Assembly (NCBI GenBank): GCA_948567375.1
Contig: OX419759.1
Coordinates: 13,298,744 to 13,362,743, forward strand
DNA length: 64,000 bases
Direction: 5' to 3'
Source: Lunularia cruciata
Taxonomy: Eukaryota; Streptophyta; Marchantiopsida; Lunulariales; Lunulariaceae
This document shows positions 47,636-58,133 of the stretch, in pieces (position 1 is the first letter of the stretch; each line of letters starts with the position of its first letter). The notes beneath the pieces are model-generated. The model was not told where the DNA came from, made no database searches, and worked only from the letters and a program-made list of their open reading frames with translations. A program made the translations under genes and the position numbers.

Positions 47636-48215
47636 GTAGTTCTAGCTGGTAATTCCTCCAACCTAGTTGTTGCTACTTGCCATAAACCATTAGTTGTTGA
47701 GCGGGTCCCATGCTCCTCAACCAAGTCAGCTCTACTATCAACCATCTCTACTCTTGAAGCAAGAACCACATTATCCCTATTCTCACAAAGTGTGGAAGCC
47801 AATTGGAACACCAGAGTTGGATCAACTCCTAAAATAAACATGTCATTGGCTAAGAACAAAAGGAAATGCATAATCAATTGAGCCACCCCCAACATTGTGC
47901 TAGACTCAATACGTGTAGTTGTAGGTGACTAACTAGCATCTAGTTGATCATGCACTCCATCACCACTTACCACACTTGCATTAAGATGTCTAGGAGCTAT
48001 GGATGTTATCTATAGAGCCTCAAAGAGTGTGAAAGATTAGGAGAGTCTGACTTGTCTACCAACCTCTCCTCTTTGTGGGTCCAACTTCAGTGATGCTCTT
48101 CTAGGCTCTAGAAAATGTACTGCACTCCTAGTCATTGCGGCAAATGCATCTACTTGTGGTACTTTGCACATCCAGCATATATCCATCCATGATATATCTA
48201 TCACCTACATAAGAG

Positions 48216-48245
48216 GTGGAAGCCTCAACACATGAATCTGACCTA
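48216..48245. other. 30-nt spacer at the centre of the giant inverted repeat
   Basis: The inner ends of the arms, 48196-48215 and 48246-48265, are complementary at 18 of 20 positions; between them lie 30 bases with no partner. Both arms stop at the same internal point of the element, inside gag-like sequence and without an LTR. Confidence 0.85.
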
Positions 48246-48573
48246 CTCTTATGTTGGTGATAGAGACATTTTGGATTTCATGTGTGGAGCAACATAGGTA
48301 GATGCATCTTCTATAGTGATTAGGAGTGCAGTTTTTTCTCTAAGGCCTAAAGGAACATTAGTGGAGTTGGACCCATAGAGAGGAGAGGTTGGTAGATAGA
48401 TCAGACTTCCCTAGTCTTTCACACTCTTTGAGGTGCTATAGACAACATTCATGGCTCCTAGATGTCTTAGTGCAAGTGTGGTAGGTGGCAATAGAGTGCA
48501 TGATAGACAAGATGTTACTCAACAATCTACTACTACACAAATTGAATCTAGCACAATGTTGGGAGCAACTTAG

Positions 48574-49463
48574 TTGATTATGCACTTCCCTTTGTTCTCA
48601 ACCAATGACATGTTTACATTGGGAGTTGACCTAGCTCTAGTGTTCCGGTTGGCTATCACACTTTGTGAGAGTAAGGATGAGGTGATTCTTGCTTCTAGAG
48701 CAAAGTTGGTTGATAATGGAGCTGACTTGGTTGAGGAGCATGGGATCAGCTTAGCGACCAATGGTTTATGGAAAGAAACAACAACTAGATTGGAGGAGTT
48801 ACAAGCCAGGCCTGCCTTTGAGTAAGCTTGGTTCATACCTAGAGTTGTCTTATTGGATAATCAGAGGAGAATTTTCCATTTGGTGGGACATTCAAGGAAG
48901 ATCTATATACCACAGAGGATCTATACACAAGATTCAACACAATCATCCGAACAATAGTTCTATTGGTGAGAACTCAAGCTATTGCAACAATATTAGAGTC
49001 ATATGATATGCTAGTTGGTGGAGTAATATTATACCCTATGGGTTTCAACATTGACTATTGGGAGGAGAGAACCTCCTATAGATCAAGTTGGCAGTCAGGT
49101 GACGGATGAGTTTGTCACCTACTAGTATGCTTTAGTAGCGGCTCACTATAGTCAAGGACCATGGCATCAATTTAAGCATTCAATAGTTTTGTTACTTGGC
49201 TTGGTGACTTATTGGAAGGGAACGCCTATGTAGAAGATACTCTAGAACCAAAGGAGATCACTTGGAATTGGAGTACAAATAGGATCGTTCCATCCACCTT
49301 GGATGTTCCATTGTGGAGTTTTGAGGATGCATTACAACAACATGCATATCAATTGGTGCAACAGGCTTGGAGTGGAGCCTTTGTATCACCAAGAAACCAG
49401 TGTGAGGATGAACCTCTAAAGTTTATTACCTTATCACCTTTGAATACCACACTCATTGCTTGA
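48574..49463 (+). pseudogene. gag-like N-terminal region (right arm), unrecognised fold
   Basis: Frames 48574-48825 (VLASRAKLVDNGADLVEEHG) and 49212-49463 (VPLWSFEDALQQHAYQLVQQ) are the best preserved pieces; equivalents are at 47605-47895 and about 40280-40400 in the left arm. Position upstream of RT suggests gag, but no CCHC knuckle or known capsid motif is visible. Confidence 0.5.
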
Positions 49464-50767
49464 CAATATGCAATAGAGGAAGTGTGTTTATTGGAGTTGT
49501 TTGGTGTGATTAGCATTAGATTATCTATGGTATTATAAGTAGGTATAGGAGTAGAGAGGTACTTATAAGTGGAGAGAGATGAGACTATTAGGCAAGTCTC
49601 TCTACATCATGTGGCATATTTGGCCTATTGGTATATTAATTACTACCAATGTCAATTGTCAAGGGTTACCAAAAGACCCTACCAATAGACATTTCCTTGC
49701 TGGGGATCCAAGATTTGGATAGACAAAGTCCCATTGATTTGGTGATTTATGGATAGCCATATTAGGGACATACCCATGTTGGCCAATGTTAGGGTCTTTA
49801 GGATCCCCATTCTAGTGTGTTTTGGGAGATGTTTTGTATACTATGACATCTCCAAGTTCATCAATCCATTCCTCTAGCCTAAATTTTGGAGAATGTCCCT
49901 TTGATAGGTGATTCTTATACTTAGGTGGTGGCAAGTACATATCAAGTCTATTCTTGAATAGAACCTGCCATGTTGTTGGATGCAACTAAAGTGGGATCAT
50001 GGGCCATCATCTTTGTCTTTGGTGGACAAACCTCTTACCTAGAGAGGTTCTACAATGTTCTTATGATGGGCTTCAACAACTAGACCACCTTATTGTTGAT
50101 GATATTTTGGATGTTGTGTGCTAGTCTCAAATGGTGGTAGTGGTTGATAGGTCATCTATGGCAATGGTGAACCTTGTTGGATAGTCTAAAGCCACTTTAT
50201 CTACACTTATGAGTTTCCTAAGCTCCCATGCTTTTAGAAAAGGAGGTCATGGACTTATTTGGGACTCATAGTTACAATAGTTGGTGGAGCACAATATTGA
50301 TGAGAAAGATTGGGTAATGGTTTTTTGTATTGGGATTACTACTATTATTGTAATATCAAAGGCCTCAAGTGTTAGGTCAAGCTATGGACCTAAATTGTTT
50401 GACTTGGATTGTGAGCCTTGGCTTGGCAGAGCAACGTAGGATGCACTTGATAGGCATCACCACTCGAACACTTGTGAGCTCTCTGTCTATTAAGATGATT
50501 CAGGTATATGTTGGGAGCAATGGACCAAGTGTGCATGGTATTCTTGGGACACAACCAATGGCTACTAGTGAGAGTGGTCTACTTGAGGTCCATCCATGTA
50601 AGCATGATCTACTTGGGTTATACCTTTGGTCTATTTGGGATGTAGTTAGAGGACATATGCAACTTGCAACCAAATCAAAGGGAGATTTCCACACTGAGGT
50701 TGGGAACTCTAGTGGTTGGGAGCATGACATTAATACTCCCAAGGGCCTAGTGTAGCAGCCAGTTAGC

Positions 50768-51620
50768 ATGTCTTCCACTCTTACATCAGTTGTAGAGGAT
50801 ATGTGGGAGCCAAATATTAGATCCAAGCATACAAGAGGGGAAAGACAAAGAATTTGCAAGTTCTTGAAGAGCTACACAAGTTGTTTTGTCTTTTGTATGA
50901 AGGATTTGGGTGCTTTGAAAGGACTTGGTAATCAGATTGAACTTACTAGAGATACACCCGTTTTTTGATGTCCCTACAAATATAATGACATGAGAGTATT
51001 GATTTAGAGCTAGAGTAGAGACCATTTTAAGGCTGGTTTGGTGGAGATTCACATGGACAATATGATTCAACTACAATAATGCCAACCAAGAAAGATATGC
51101 CTGGCAACTACACAGATATGTAGATGTGTGGAGATTATAGTCCTATCAATTGATAGACTAAGGTTGATTAGTATGCCATGCCTACACCAGAGGAGATCTT
51201 TGATGCAATTGGGTGCAAAGTTTTTTAGTACTTTGGATCTTTGAGTAAGTTATCATCAATTGCCAATCAACAAGGAGGATAAGTCCAAGATAACATTTTG
51301 GGCTATCAATCCTCATGGTAAGGATGTATTATATCAATGGAAGTTTTTATCATTTCAATTAAAGAATTCTCCTACCAAATTCTAGACGGTCATGGACATG
51401 ATCCTATTACAATTGGATTTTTCTAAGTGCTCTATTGAGGACATTTTGGTCTATAGCACTATTGTGGAGGAGTGTGAGAGACCTTTGTTGGAGGTGTTTG
51501 AAAGGTTGAGATATCATGGACTTAAATTACATCTTGGGAAATGTAGGTTCTTTTATGAGCAAGTTGAGTATTTGGGTCACACTATCTACCCTAGAGGACT
51601 TGGTGTTCAGTAGACCAAGG
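50768..51620 (+). pseudogene. Ty3/gypsy reverse transcriptase (right arm)
   Basis: Frame 50768-50968 is the pre-RT segment ending in a region like the HxIxL...P lead-in of gypsy RT. Stops follow. The palm is readable from about 51060 (MPTKKDMPGNYTDM) to 51613; ILVYSTIVEECERPLLEVFE follows the degraded catalytic box (SIEDILVYS, where the left arm has CYIDDILVH, so the first Asp is Glu here). Then HGLKLHLGKCRFFYEQVEYL, typical after the box. Confidence 0.85.
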
Positions 51621-51799
51621 TGTAGGTTATTGCACTTATTTGTCAACCTATGGATGTGAGTTGGGTTGGTGAACTTCTATTGCCAATATGTTAGAGTATT
51701 TAGTGCCATTGATAAGGCCTTGACAAAGCTAACCAAGCTTACACATGAATGTTGTTGGAGAGATGAGCATGAGAGAGCTTTCATAGAGCTCAAGAAGAG

Positions 51800-52220
51800 G
51801 TTAACATCTGCTCTTATTCTTAGGAGACCAATCAGAGGATGACCATTCCAAGTTCATATTGATTGAAGTATGTTGGAGCTTGAAGCAATGCTTGCCCAAC
51901 ATGAAGATGAGAGGAAGGAGTTTATGGTGGCCTATGCTAGTTGCCACAACAATTCAATAGAAGCAAAGTATAGTTCATATGAGGGAGAGTGCTTGGCAAT
52001 AGTATGGATAGTAGCACATTTCTAATGTTATCTATTTGTTAATTCCTTTACTCTAATCATTAATCATCAACTACTAAAGTGGTTGATGGAGTCTGACAAG
52101 CTTTCAAGCAAACTTGCATGATGAGCTCTGATTTTACAAGAGTATGATTTCATGATTATTCATAAACTTGGAGTGGTGAATCTTGATGCATATAGGTTGA
52201 GTAGAAACACATGTCCCAAC
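51800..52220 (+). pseudogene. RNase H of gypsy element (right arm)
   Basis: Readable pieces include RKEFMVAYASCHNNSIEAKY and YSSYEGECLAIVWIVAHF, the E-x-E/L-A-I-V-W motif of gypsy RNase H, then the INHQLLKWLMES segment. Stops are frequent. It lies directly between RT and integrase as expected. Confidence 0.75.
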
Positions 52221-52884
52221 CAGTAGGATTAGACCAAATCATGTTTGCATGGTGAGACAAATAAGGAGATAGGGCTATGTTGACATGCATCTACCCTTCT
52301 ATGTATATTTTTTGAGACTTTGGTGATCTCTCTCTTAGTGCATATAAGAGCTATTGAGGTCATAAATCTAAAAGGTGGAGATATTGGTATAGTTTAACAA
52401 GACATTGATGATGATATCTTAATGATAGATTATCTTTGCACTAGTGCTATGGGTGGCACAATGGGTGCCAAAGAGAGAGATCATGTTCTTTAGCAAGCCA
52501 AGTAGTTTAGATCAAAGGGTAGACACCTTCTTTGTGCATGGGAGGATGGTAAAGTGTGAGTAATACCACTTCCATCTTAAAGATCATAGTTGGTCTGTCA
52601 TGCTCATGACAAGTTAGGACATTTTGAAGTAAAGTATACATATAGCTTACTCCAAACCTATTATTAGTGGTATGGTATACAGATCAATGTACAACATTTT
52701 GTTGCCAGATATGTGGTTTGTGAGCAAGTTAGAGCACTATTTAATGTTCCTATGTACACCTATTACCTATCATAGGATTGGGCTACTATTGTAGTTTGGA
52801 CTTTGTTGGACCTTTACCATTGATCATGAGACACCATTGGTATGTTTTGGTTATGGTGGATCACTTCTCTAAGTGGATTGAGTT

Positions 52885-53279
52885 TGTAACAATATGGAAT
52901 TTATTGACAAGTTAGTCGAGACAAAGTTAATCTCGATTAAGTAGCAAATAGGCCAAATTAGCCAAGAATACCCTAGAAGCATCTAGGAAGCTACAAGGTA
53001 TCTTCTAATTATTAGGTAATGTGCATGCCAAGTGGTGACTTCTAAGAGGAAGCTTTCTCATAAGCTTAGCTTGCATGCCAAATAGGCCGCTTGACTTGCA
53101 TTCTAAGAAAGCGGCTTTTAGGAAACTTCTTGAGAAACTTCTCAATAGCCTTATATACTTCTCTGAAATACTAAAGCCCAAACTCATGCTAAGCATTTGG
53201 AGTTTCACTCATTCAAGAGTCCCAATGTGATCTTCCAATCCGTCTTCCATTTTCCTATTTCTCTACTTGGTCTTTTTTA
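52885..53279 (+). repeat. Solo LTR of an unidentified family, 395 bp, with perfect target duplication
   Basis: Begins TGTAACAATATGG, ends TCTTTTTTA, and is flanked on both sides by GAGTT (52880-52884 and 53280-53284). The left arm has the uninterrupted target once. TTATATACTTC near 53151-53161 is a plausible TATA box. No internal coding region, so it arose by LTR-LTR recombination or as a small non-autonomous element. Confidence 0.88.
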
Positions 53280-53432
53280 GAGTTGGTGGCACTTCCTAAC
53301 AAGTCCAGTGAAGGGATGGTTTATTTGTTCATGGACTGAGTTCTTAGTCATTTTGGTGCATCAGTTGAGGTTTTGACTGATTAGTGTAGAGAGTTCTTTG
53401 AGGAGTTTTAGGTCTTGTGTGACAAGGCTTTG

Positions 53433-53870
53433 TGTAAAAGACCAAAACCGAGGAGAGAAATAGGAGAATGGAAACTCACATTGGGACACTTGAATGAGGG
53501 AAAAATCCAAATGCCTAGCATGAGCTTTGGCTTTGGTACTTATAGGTAGCATACAAGGCCCTTGAGAAGCTTCTCAAGAAGCTTCTTCAAGCCGCTTTCT
53601 TAGAGTGCAAGCCAAGTTAACTAGGAAGCTTCTCAAGAAGCTTCCTTCTAGAAGCCGCCTACTTGGCGTGCAAGCTAAGCTAGTTGGAAGCTTCTAGAAA
53701 CTTCCTTCTAGAAGCTACTTACTTAAGGTGCAAGCTAAGCTAACAGGGAAGCTTCCCAAGAAGCTTCCCAAGAAGCTTCCTAGATACTTCCGGAATATTC
53801 TAGGCTAATTTGTCTTATGTGCTACTTCGTGGGCCTGACTGACTTCGTCGCTAAACTCCATATTGTTATA
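53433..53870 (-). repeat. Second solo LTR of the same family, inverted, 438 bp
   Basis: The reverse complement begins TATAACAATATGGAG and ends CTTTTACA, matching the copy at 52885-53279. Flanks CTTTG (53428-53432) and CCTTG (53871-53875) match at 4 of 5. It differs from its partner mainly by the expanded minisatellite at 53605-53790. Confidence 0.85.
53560..53800. repeat. Palindrome-rich minisatellite, 60-63-bp period
   Basis: GTGCAAGC starts units at about 53605, 53668 and 53728. Each unit carries GAAGCTTC-type palindromes and CTTCTAGAAG, so single strands can fold into repeated hairpins. It lies inside the second solo LTR; the first solo LTR has only one or two such units. Confidence 0.85.
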
Positions 53871-54208
53871 CCTTGATTGATCATTGTATTATCTCTCTAG
53901 ATCACCCTAAGGTAGATGGCTTAGCAAAGAGAGTGGTTCAGATGGTGGAGAGAGGATTGCACAAGTATGGTTTGTAGAGAGGCCACTTGGGAGATTGGGA
54001 TCTCCAGATACTTTGGTTGGCCATGGGCTATCAGTTTAATTGGCAAGTCTCCTTAACATCCTTCTCTCCTTACTTTCTATTCTATAGATGAGATCCAAAT
54101 TTACTTGTAGCCATTTGTTTAGATGCTACTATAGTTTTGAACTTGGATGATCCAGACATATGGGTGAGCGCATGTTGTCAATGGGCAAAGATCTTTTGGA
54201 GAGTGATG

Positions 54209-57200
54209 CCATTTTTGACAACCCAACAAGTCTCATATTTGCGGTAATCAATAAGTAATTGTTTGTAGCTATAGAGATACTGGTAAAAAATGGTCAAATA
54301 CAAAGAAACAATAACAATCAATTCTTCTTAGTTGCATCTTTAGTTTCTTGGGTAGAAATACACCCAAAAGAGAGTGACAAGTGCTAAATTGCAATCTTGT
54401 TGCAAATTAACAATACCTATAATCACATTCTTCAAATCCTTTCCAAATCAATCTTGATCGTGATGATTCAATTCTCCCAAAGGCTACTTCACCAAAAAAT
54501 GACTTTACCTTGGAATTGTGTTCCATTCTTTCACTGAAGGCACAACTGCCTCAATCAAAGTTGCTTTGGATCAACACCATGATCACAAATGCAAAATACT
54601 ACCAACAATCTATGATTCCTCATAGATTTGTCAAGGCATTGCCGCAATTTCAATCTATTTAGGATCAAACACACAAAATAGAAATTAGAGTTGCAGAATC
54701 CAACAACTAACATTTTGAATTGCAATTTGAATTTCTCAAAATAGTCATAAATACACACACAAGATTGATACTCAAAATTAAGCTAAAACAATGAACACCA
54801 AGCTACAACATTTCTCTTTACTCAACTTCAAAAATATGAATTTTGAACAACTAACAACAAATTCTTCATTTAAATAGGCAAAGCACTCAACAATTATCTA
54901 AACTACCTAAACCACTTCAATTGCTACTTCACAAATCTATAGATCCAAAGTGTCACTCCACTTCTTCACATTTACTTCTTTAAGTCTCAAAAATATTCCT
55001 AATCTGATCCAATGTCTACCCAATGTAACTACAATCATCTCCTACACTTTGGATCTATCCACTACTATCACTTCTTATATTTCTATCACATCTTCAATTT
55101 GAACTAAAATTGTAGTCATAATTATGCTAAATATCTCCTTCTTCTCTACTCTAACTTCTTCAATAAACTCAGGTAACTCACCTGAAGTAACTTGCACACC
55201 TACCTCAACTACCTTGCATTTGATTTTGTCCTTCACACAAATTTCATCTGACTCAGATCTAATTAAATCTAATTTTAGACAAGCATTGTCTCCTACTTCT
55301 ACCATCTTCTTATCTACTCTCTCTCTCTCTCTCTCTCAAACAAATCAGCAATTTGTTCATGTCAACATCTTTTGCCGCATGCTTCTTGGTTTCCTACAAA
55401 AGTAACTTCAATTCATGTAGTCTTGCTTCCTCCAACTTAACCTCAGCTTTAGTACTCAACATCACCTTCATTCTTCCTATAATTTCTCCGATTGATTCCA
55501 ATGTATTCCTACAAGTTCTCTCCACCTTCAACTCATCACAATACAGTTGTAATTCTTCTTTGTACTCTACCTCGAACATCTTCTTCTCCTCCGCATGGTG
55601 AACAATATGATCTTTTGCACCTTTCACAAGATCTCACAACCTTTCTTCTTCTTGCCTTCTACTCACAAGCTCCCATTTCCATGCTTGATCTTTCTTTGTA
55701 GAAACCAATCTTAGGCTCTCCAACTCTTGCTCACAACAACAACAACAACAACCACAACAGCCTTAGAATGCATAACTTTACATTGCACTTCATTAAATTC
55801 TCTCTTGGACCTCTCAAATGCTACCTTTTGATCCTTCAATTCTTTGGCTTGTTGTTCAAGTTCACCACCATGCTTCACAAAATTCTCCTATAGATTATTG
55901 AAGTTCTCTTCTAAAGTACCACATCAACCTTAAGTACTTCAGCTTCCTCTCTCCTTGGGTTAACTTCTCCTTGAACTCTAAGACTTCCTCACTCAACTAC
56001 TTCACTACTTGTATTCATTCTTTACTTTAGGATGATATTGCTTCAAAGACTCCTTCTTTTGCCTCAACTACAACAACAGGGACAAACAACTTTTGATAGA
56101 TACTCAACTTTGCTGAATTTCTCCACTCTCTTTTTGTTATCTTTAGCTTTGGTATGCAACTCTACAGCAGGTGCCTTACCCCAAAGTCTGGATCTTTGTA
56201 CCTTCAAACTAATCCCCTTTGAGCTTCTTCTTCTTCCTTGGCCTTACTCGTTCTTGCAGTTGTGAGCTATAGATTTCTCTTTGATCTCACTCCTCTTAGA
56301 AACACCAACCCCGACTCTTCTTCTCTTTCTTGCAGTATATCTACCTTGGCCAACTCCAAGTATTGGTTGTCTCTTCCTTCCATGTATTCAATCTATGCAT
56401 GGAACTCTCTATCGTCTTCTTCAACCCCTTCTTTGACTGATTGTTGTACTTTGGGCTCCCCATCACTCTCATTGTTAGACTTCTTACTTTGCAATGTGAG
56501 CTCTTCTTCTTCTTCTTCTCCTGAGTCTTTGTACTTAGACTTAGTTTCTCCTTCCAATTTTGCACCCAAAGACATGTCCACCATCATTATTTCTCACTTT
56601 GGGTTTAGTCTTCTAGTCCTTTGTGGTTTAACTGGTGATACCACCATCTTGGATCTGCCCAGCTTTTGTGGCCTCAAGATACTTATCAGCACTACTTACT
56701 CTTGCTCCATCTTGGAAAACTTTTTATCACTCCTTTGGAGTTGTCTTATGTAATATTGCTCATTTGTGTCAGCATCACCTCGCAAATTTGGGTGAAAGTG
56801 CAACATTATCTTCTCCTTCTCTTCCAAGCTGAGAAGATTCAATCCCAAATAGAAGTGGTGAGGATTGAAGACTTTGATCCTTGCCACTACATCTAACCTT
56901 CAAATTGCATGATTTCTCCTTGCAAGTAAGAGAATCTTCCTATTGCCCTTTGTTGGCATTGTGTGTTTCTTAACTCTTGGTCATTGAAAGATCAAACCTT
57001 GTCTTGGGCCCAAAAGTCTAAACTCCTTCATAACAACTATTGAGGGGCATAGGATATCTTCTTGATATTTCATAACTTCCTTGATGAAGTCTTAATCTTA
57101 CAATATTTTGCTACGCAATCATTCTTTAGTTGATCTTCAATTGACACTCATAGATTTTGTGTGTCTTGTTTTTTTGTGATTTTCAACTTTCATCTTTATC

Positions 57201-57500
57201 TTGAAATAGCCATTTTCTTAAGCATACCTTCTTGATTTGCTAGGCTTGAAGAAAAGTTGTTATAATTTCTATGGATTGGGCTGATCATCTTGATGCAAAG
57301 TAACCTTAATTTGGGTTCTACCACCTACTAGTAAGTCCAATCCGAGTCTTTATTCCTCTGATAAAAAGTTGACTTCTTCAAGTCTACTCAAAATGCACGA
57401 TTCTTCTCTTTTCATCTTCATTAAGCTTCAATTGGCTTCAACAATACACTTCTTTTTTAAAACTCATCAAAAATGAAAGATGTGGAGAGAACTTGACAAT
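54209..57500. mobile_element. Unidentified 3.3-kb insertion in the right arm
   Basis: The left arm reads without a break across the place where 54209-57500 sits, so this is an insertion. Edges are imprecise; a possible imperfect terminal similarity (GCCATTTTTGACAA versus the complement GCCATTGTCAAG) was seen, and no clear target duplication. It contains minus-strand coding-like DNA (54990-56890), a CT run at 55315-55339 and CAA repeats at about 55731-55760. No reverse transcriptase or transposase domain is recognised. Confidence 0.65.
54990..56890 (-). pseudogene. Broken coiled-coil coding sequence of unknown function
   Basis: Minus-strand frames 56696-56887, 56393-56587, 55394-55627 and 55075-55305 appear to be successive pieces of one protein, separated by stops and shifts. 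They are Glu/Lys-rich with heptad-like Leu spacing (EYKEELQLYCDELKVERT, KEGVEEDDREFHAW) and acidic runs (GEEEEEELTLQ). The first piece reads FNPHHFYLGLNLLSLEEKEK. I recognise no family. It could be the cargo or gag-like protein of the inserted element, or a captured host gene fragment. Confidence 0.45.
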
Positions 57501-58005
57501 GGCTTTTGAGAACTTGGCAATTGCTCAGCCTAGCAATACCTTACGTTATGCTACTATTTGAGGAAGAGGTTATAAACCCTCAATTTGTTGATTTCATCTA
57601 GGTGATTATGTATATCTACAATAGACAACACCGATGATACTTGATGTTTCTACAAGCCACATTATCTTGAGAGTGCACAAGGTTTTTCCTTTTGGAGTAC
57701 TTATATTAGAAGGAAATGATGGCATTGTTTGGAACAATAATGTGCACAATTATGTGCCATGCCACCTCCCAAATATTGATAGCACTATGGATTGAAGCTT
57801 GGTACTTGTATATGCAAGCTTGCAGTCTATGTTATGTGGCTCTTCTGGTGGAGTTGCCACTATATTAGTGTATGATAGCTGCTTGAGAGGATTGCATATG
57901 GCATGTTTGACTTTTCCACTCATGATAAATTTTCAAGGACAATGGTTATGTCCTAGATGTACTTCACTTATAGCTAGTTCACCCTTTATATGGTATAGAT
58001 TGTAG
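57501..58005 (+). pseudogene. Integrase C-terminal segment with PHD-like zinc finger (right arm)
   Basis: Collinear with 35860-36300. After the tail of integrase, frame 57799-58005 carries the finger. Relative to the C4HC3 pattern, the first ligand is Ser10, the second Cys13, the third Tyr25, the fourth Cys28, then His33, Cys36 and, 14 residues later, Cys51 and Cys54 in GQWLCPRC with the conserved Trp49. Two ligands are thus lost here that are present in the left arm, while the last pair lost in the left arm is present. The frame ends at a stop after 68 codons. Confidence 0.78.
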
Positions 58006-58133
58006 ACAAGCAACTAAGAATGGGGGTTAATAGCACTCAACATCCTGATCTATGCCTACCATAAGGTATATTACATACTTGGAGTAGATGGCTATTTGGA
58101 GTTAGAGGAACCTAACCATCAACTAGGGAGGCA

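Larger units (their letters stand above)
35053..48215 (-). mobile_element. Left arm of giant inverted repeat: PHD-type Ty3/gypsy element, minus orientation
   Basis: Reverse complement of 48246-58797 along its whole length, by eye. It is interrupted by the family-A chromovirus at 41018-47635; removing that leaves about 6.54 kb. Reading leftwards from 48215 are a gag-like region, an unrecognised stretch, reverse transcriptase (38163-38644), RNase H and integrase (36261-37600), a PHD-like finger (35860-36189), a purine tract, and two 112-bp direct repeats (35579-35690, 35055-35166). All reading frames are broken. Confidence 0.88.
52560..54208 (+). pseudogene. Ty3/gypsy integrase (right arm), split by two solo LTRs
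   Basis: HDKLGHFE and later YVVCEQV suggest the HHCC zinc domain (first Cys replaced). LVMVDHFSKWIEF runs into the first solo LTR at 52885. Core sequence resumes at 53285, is cut again at 53433 and resumes at 53871 (DHPKVDGLAKRVVQMVE, then DPNLLVAICLDATIV). The matching left-arm DNA at 36261-36924 is uninterrupted. Confidence 0.82.

Noticed and set aside
47605-47895. Open minus-strand frame that could be read as a separate gene
   Set aside because: It crosses from the left arm into the chromovirus LTR and its sequence repeats in inverted form at 48574-48825; it is part of the retroelement.
55315-55760. CT and CAA repeats as a possible CRISPR-like or regulatory array
   Set aside because: Simple microsatellites inside decayed coding DNA; no spaced unique sequences.
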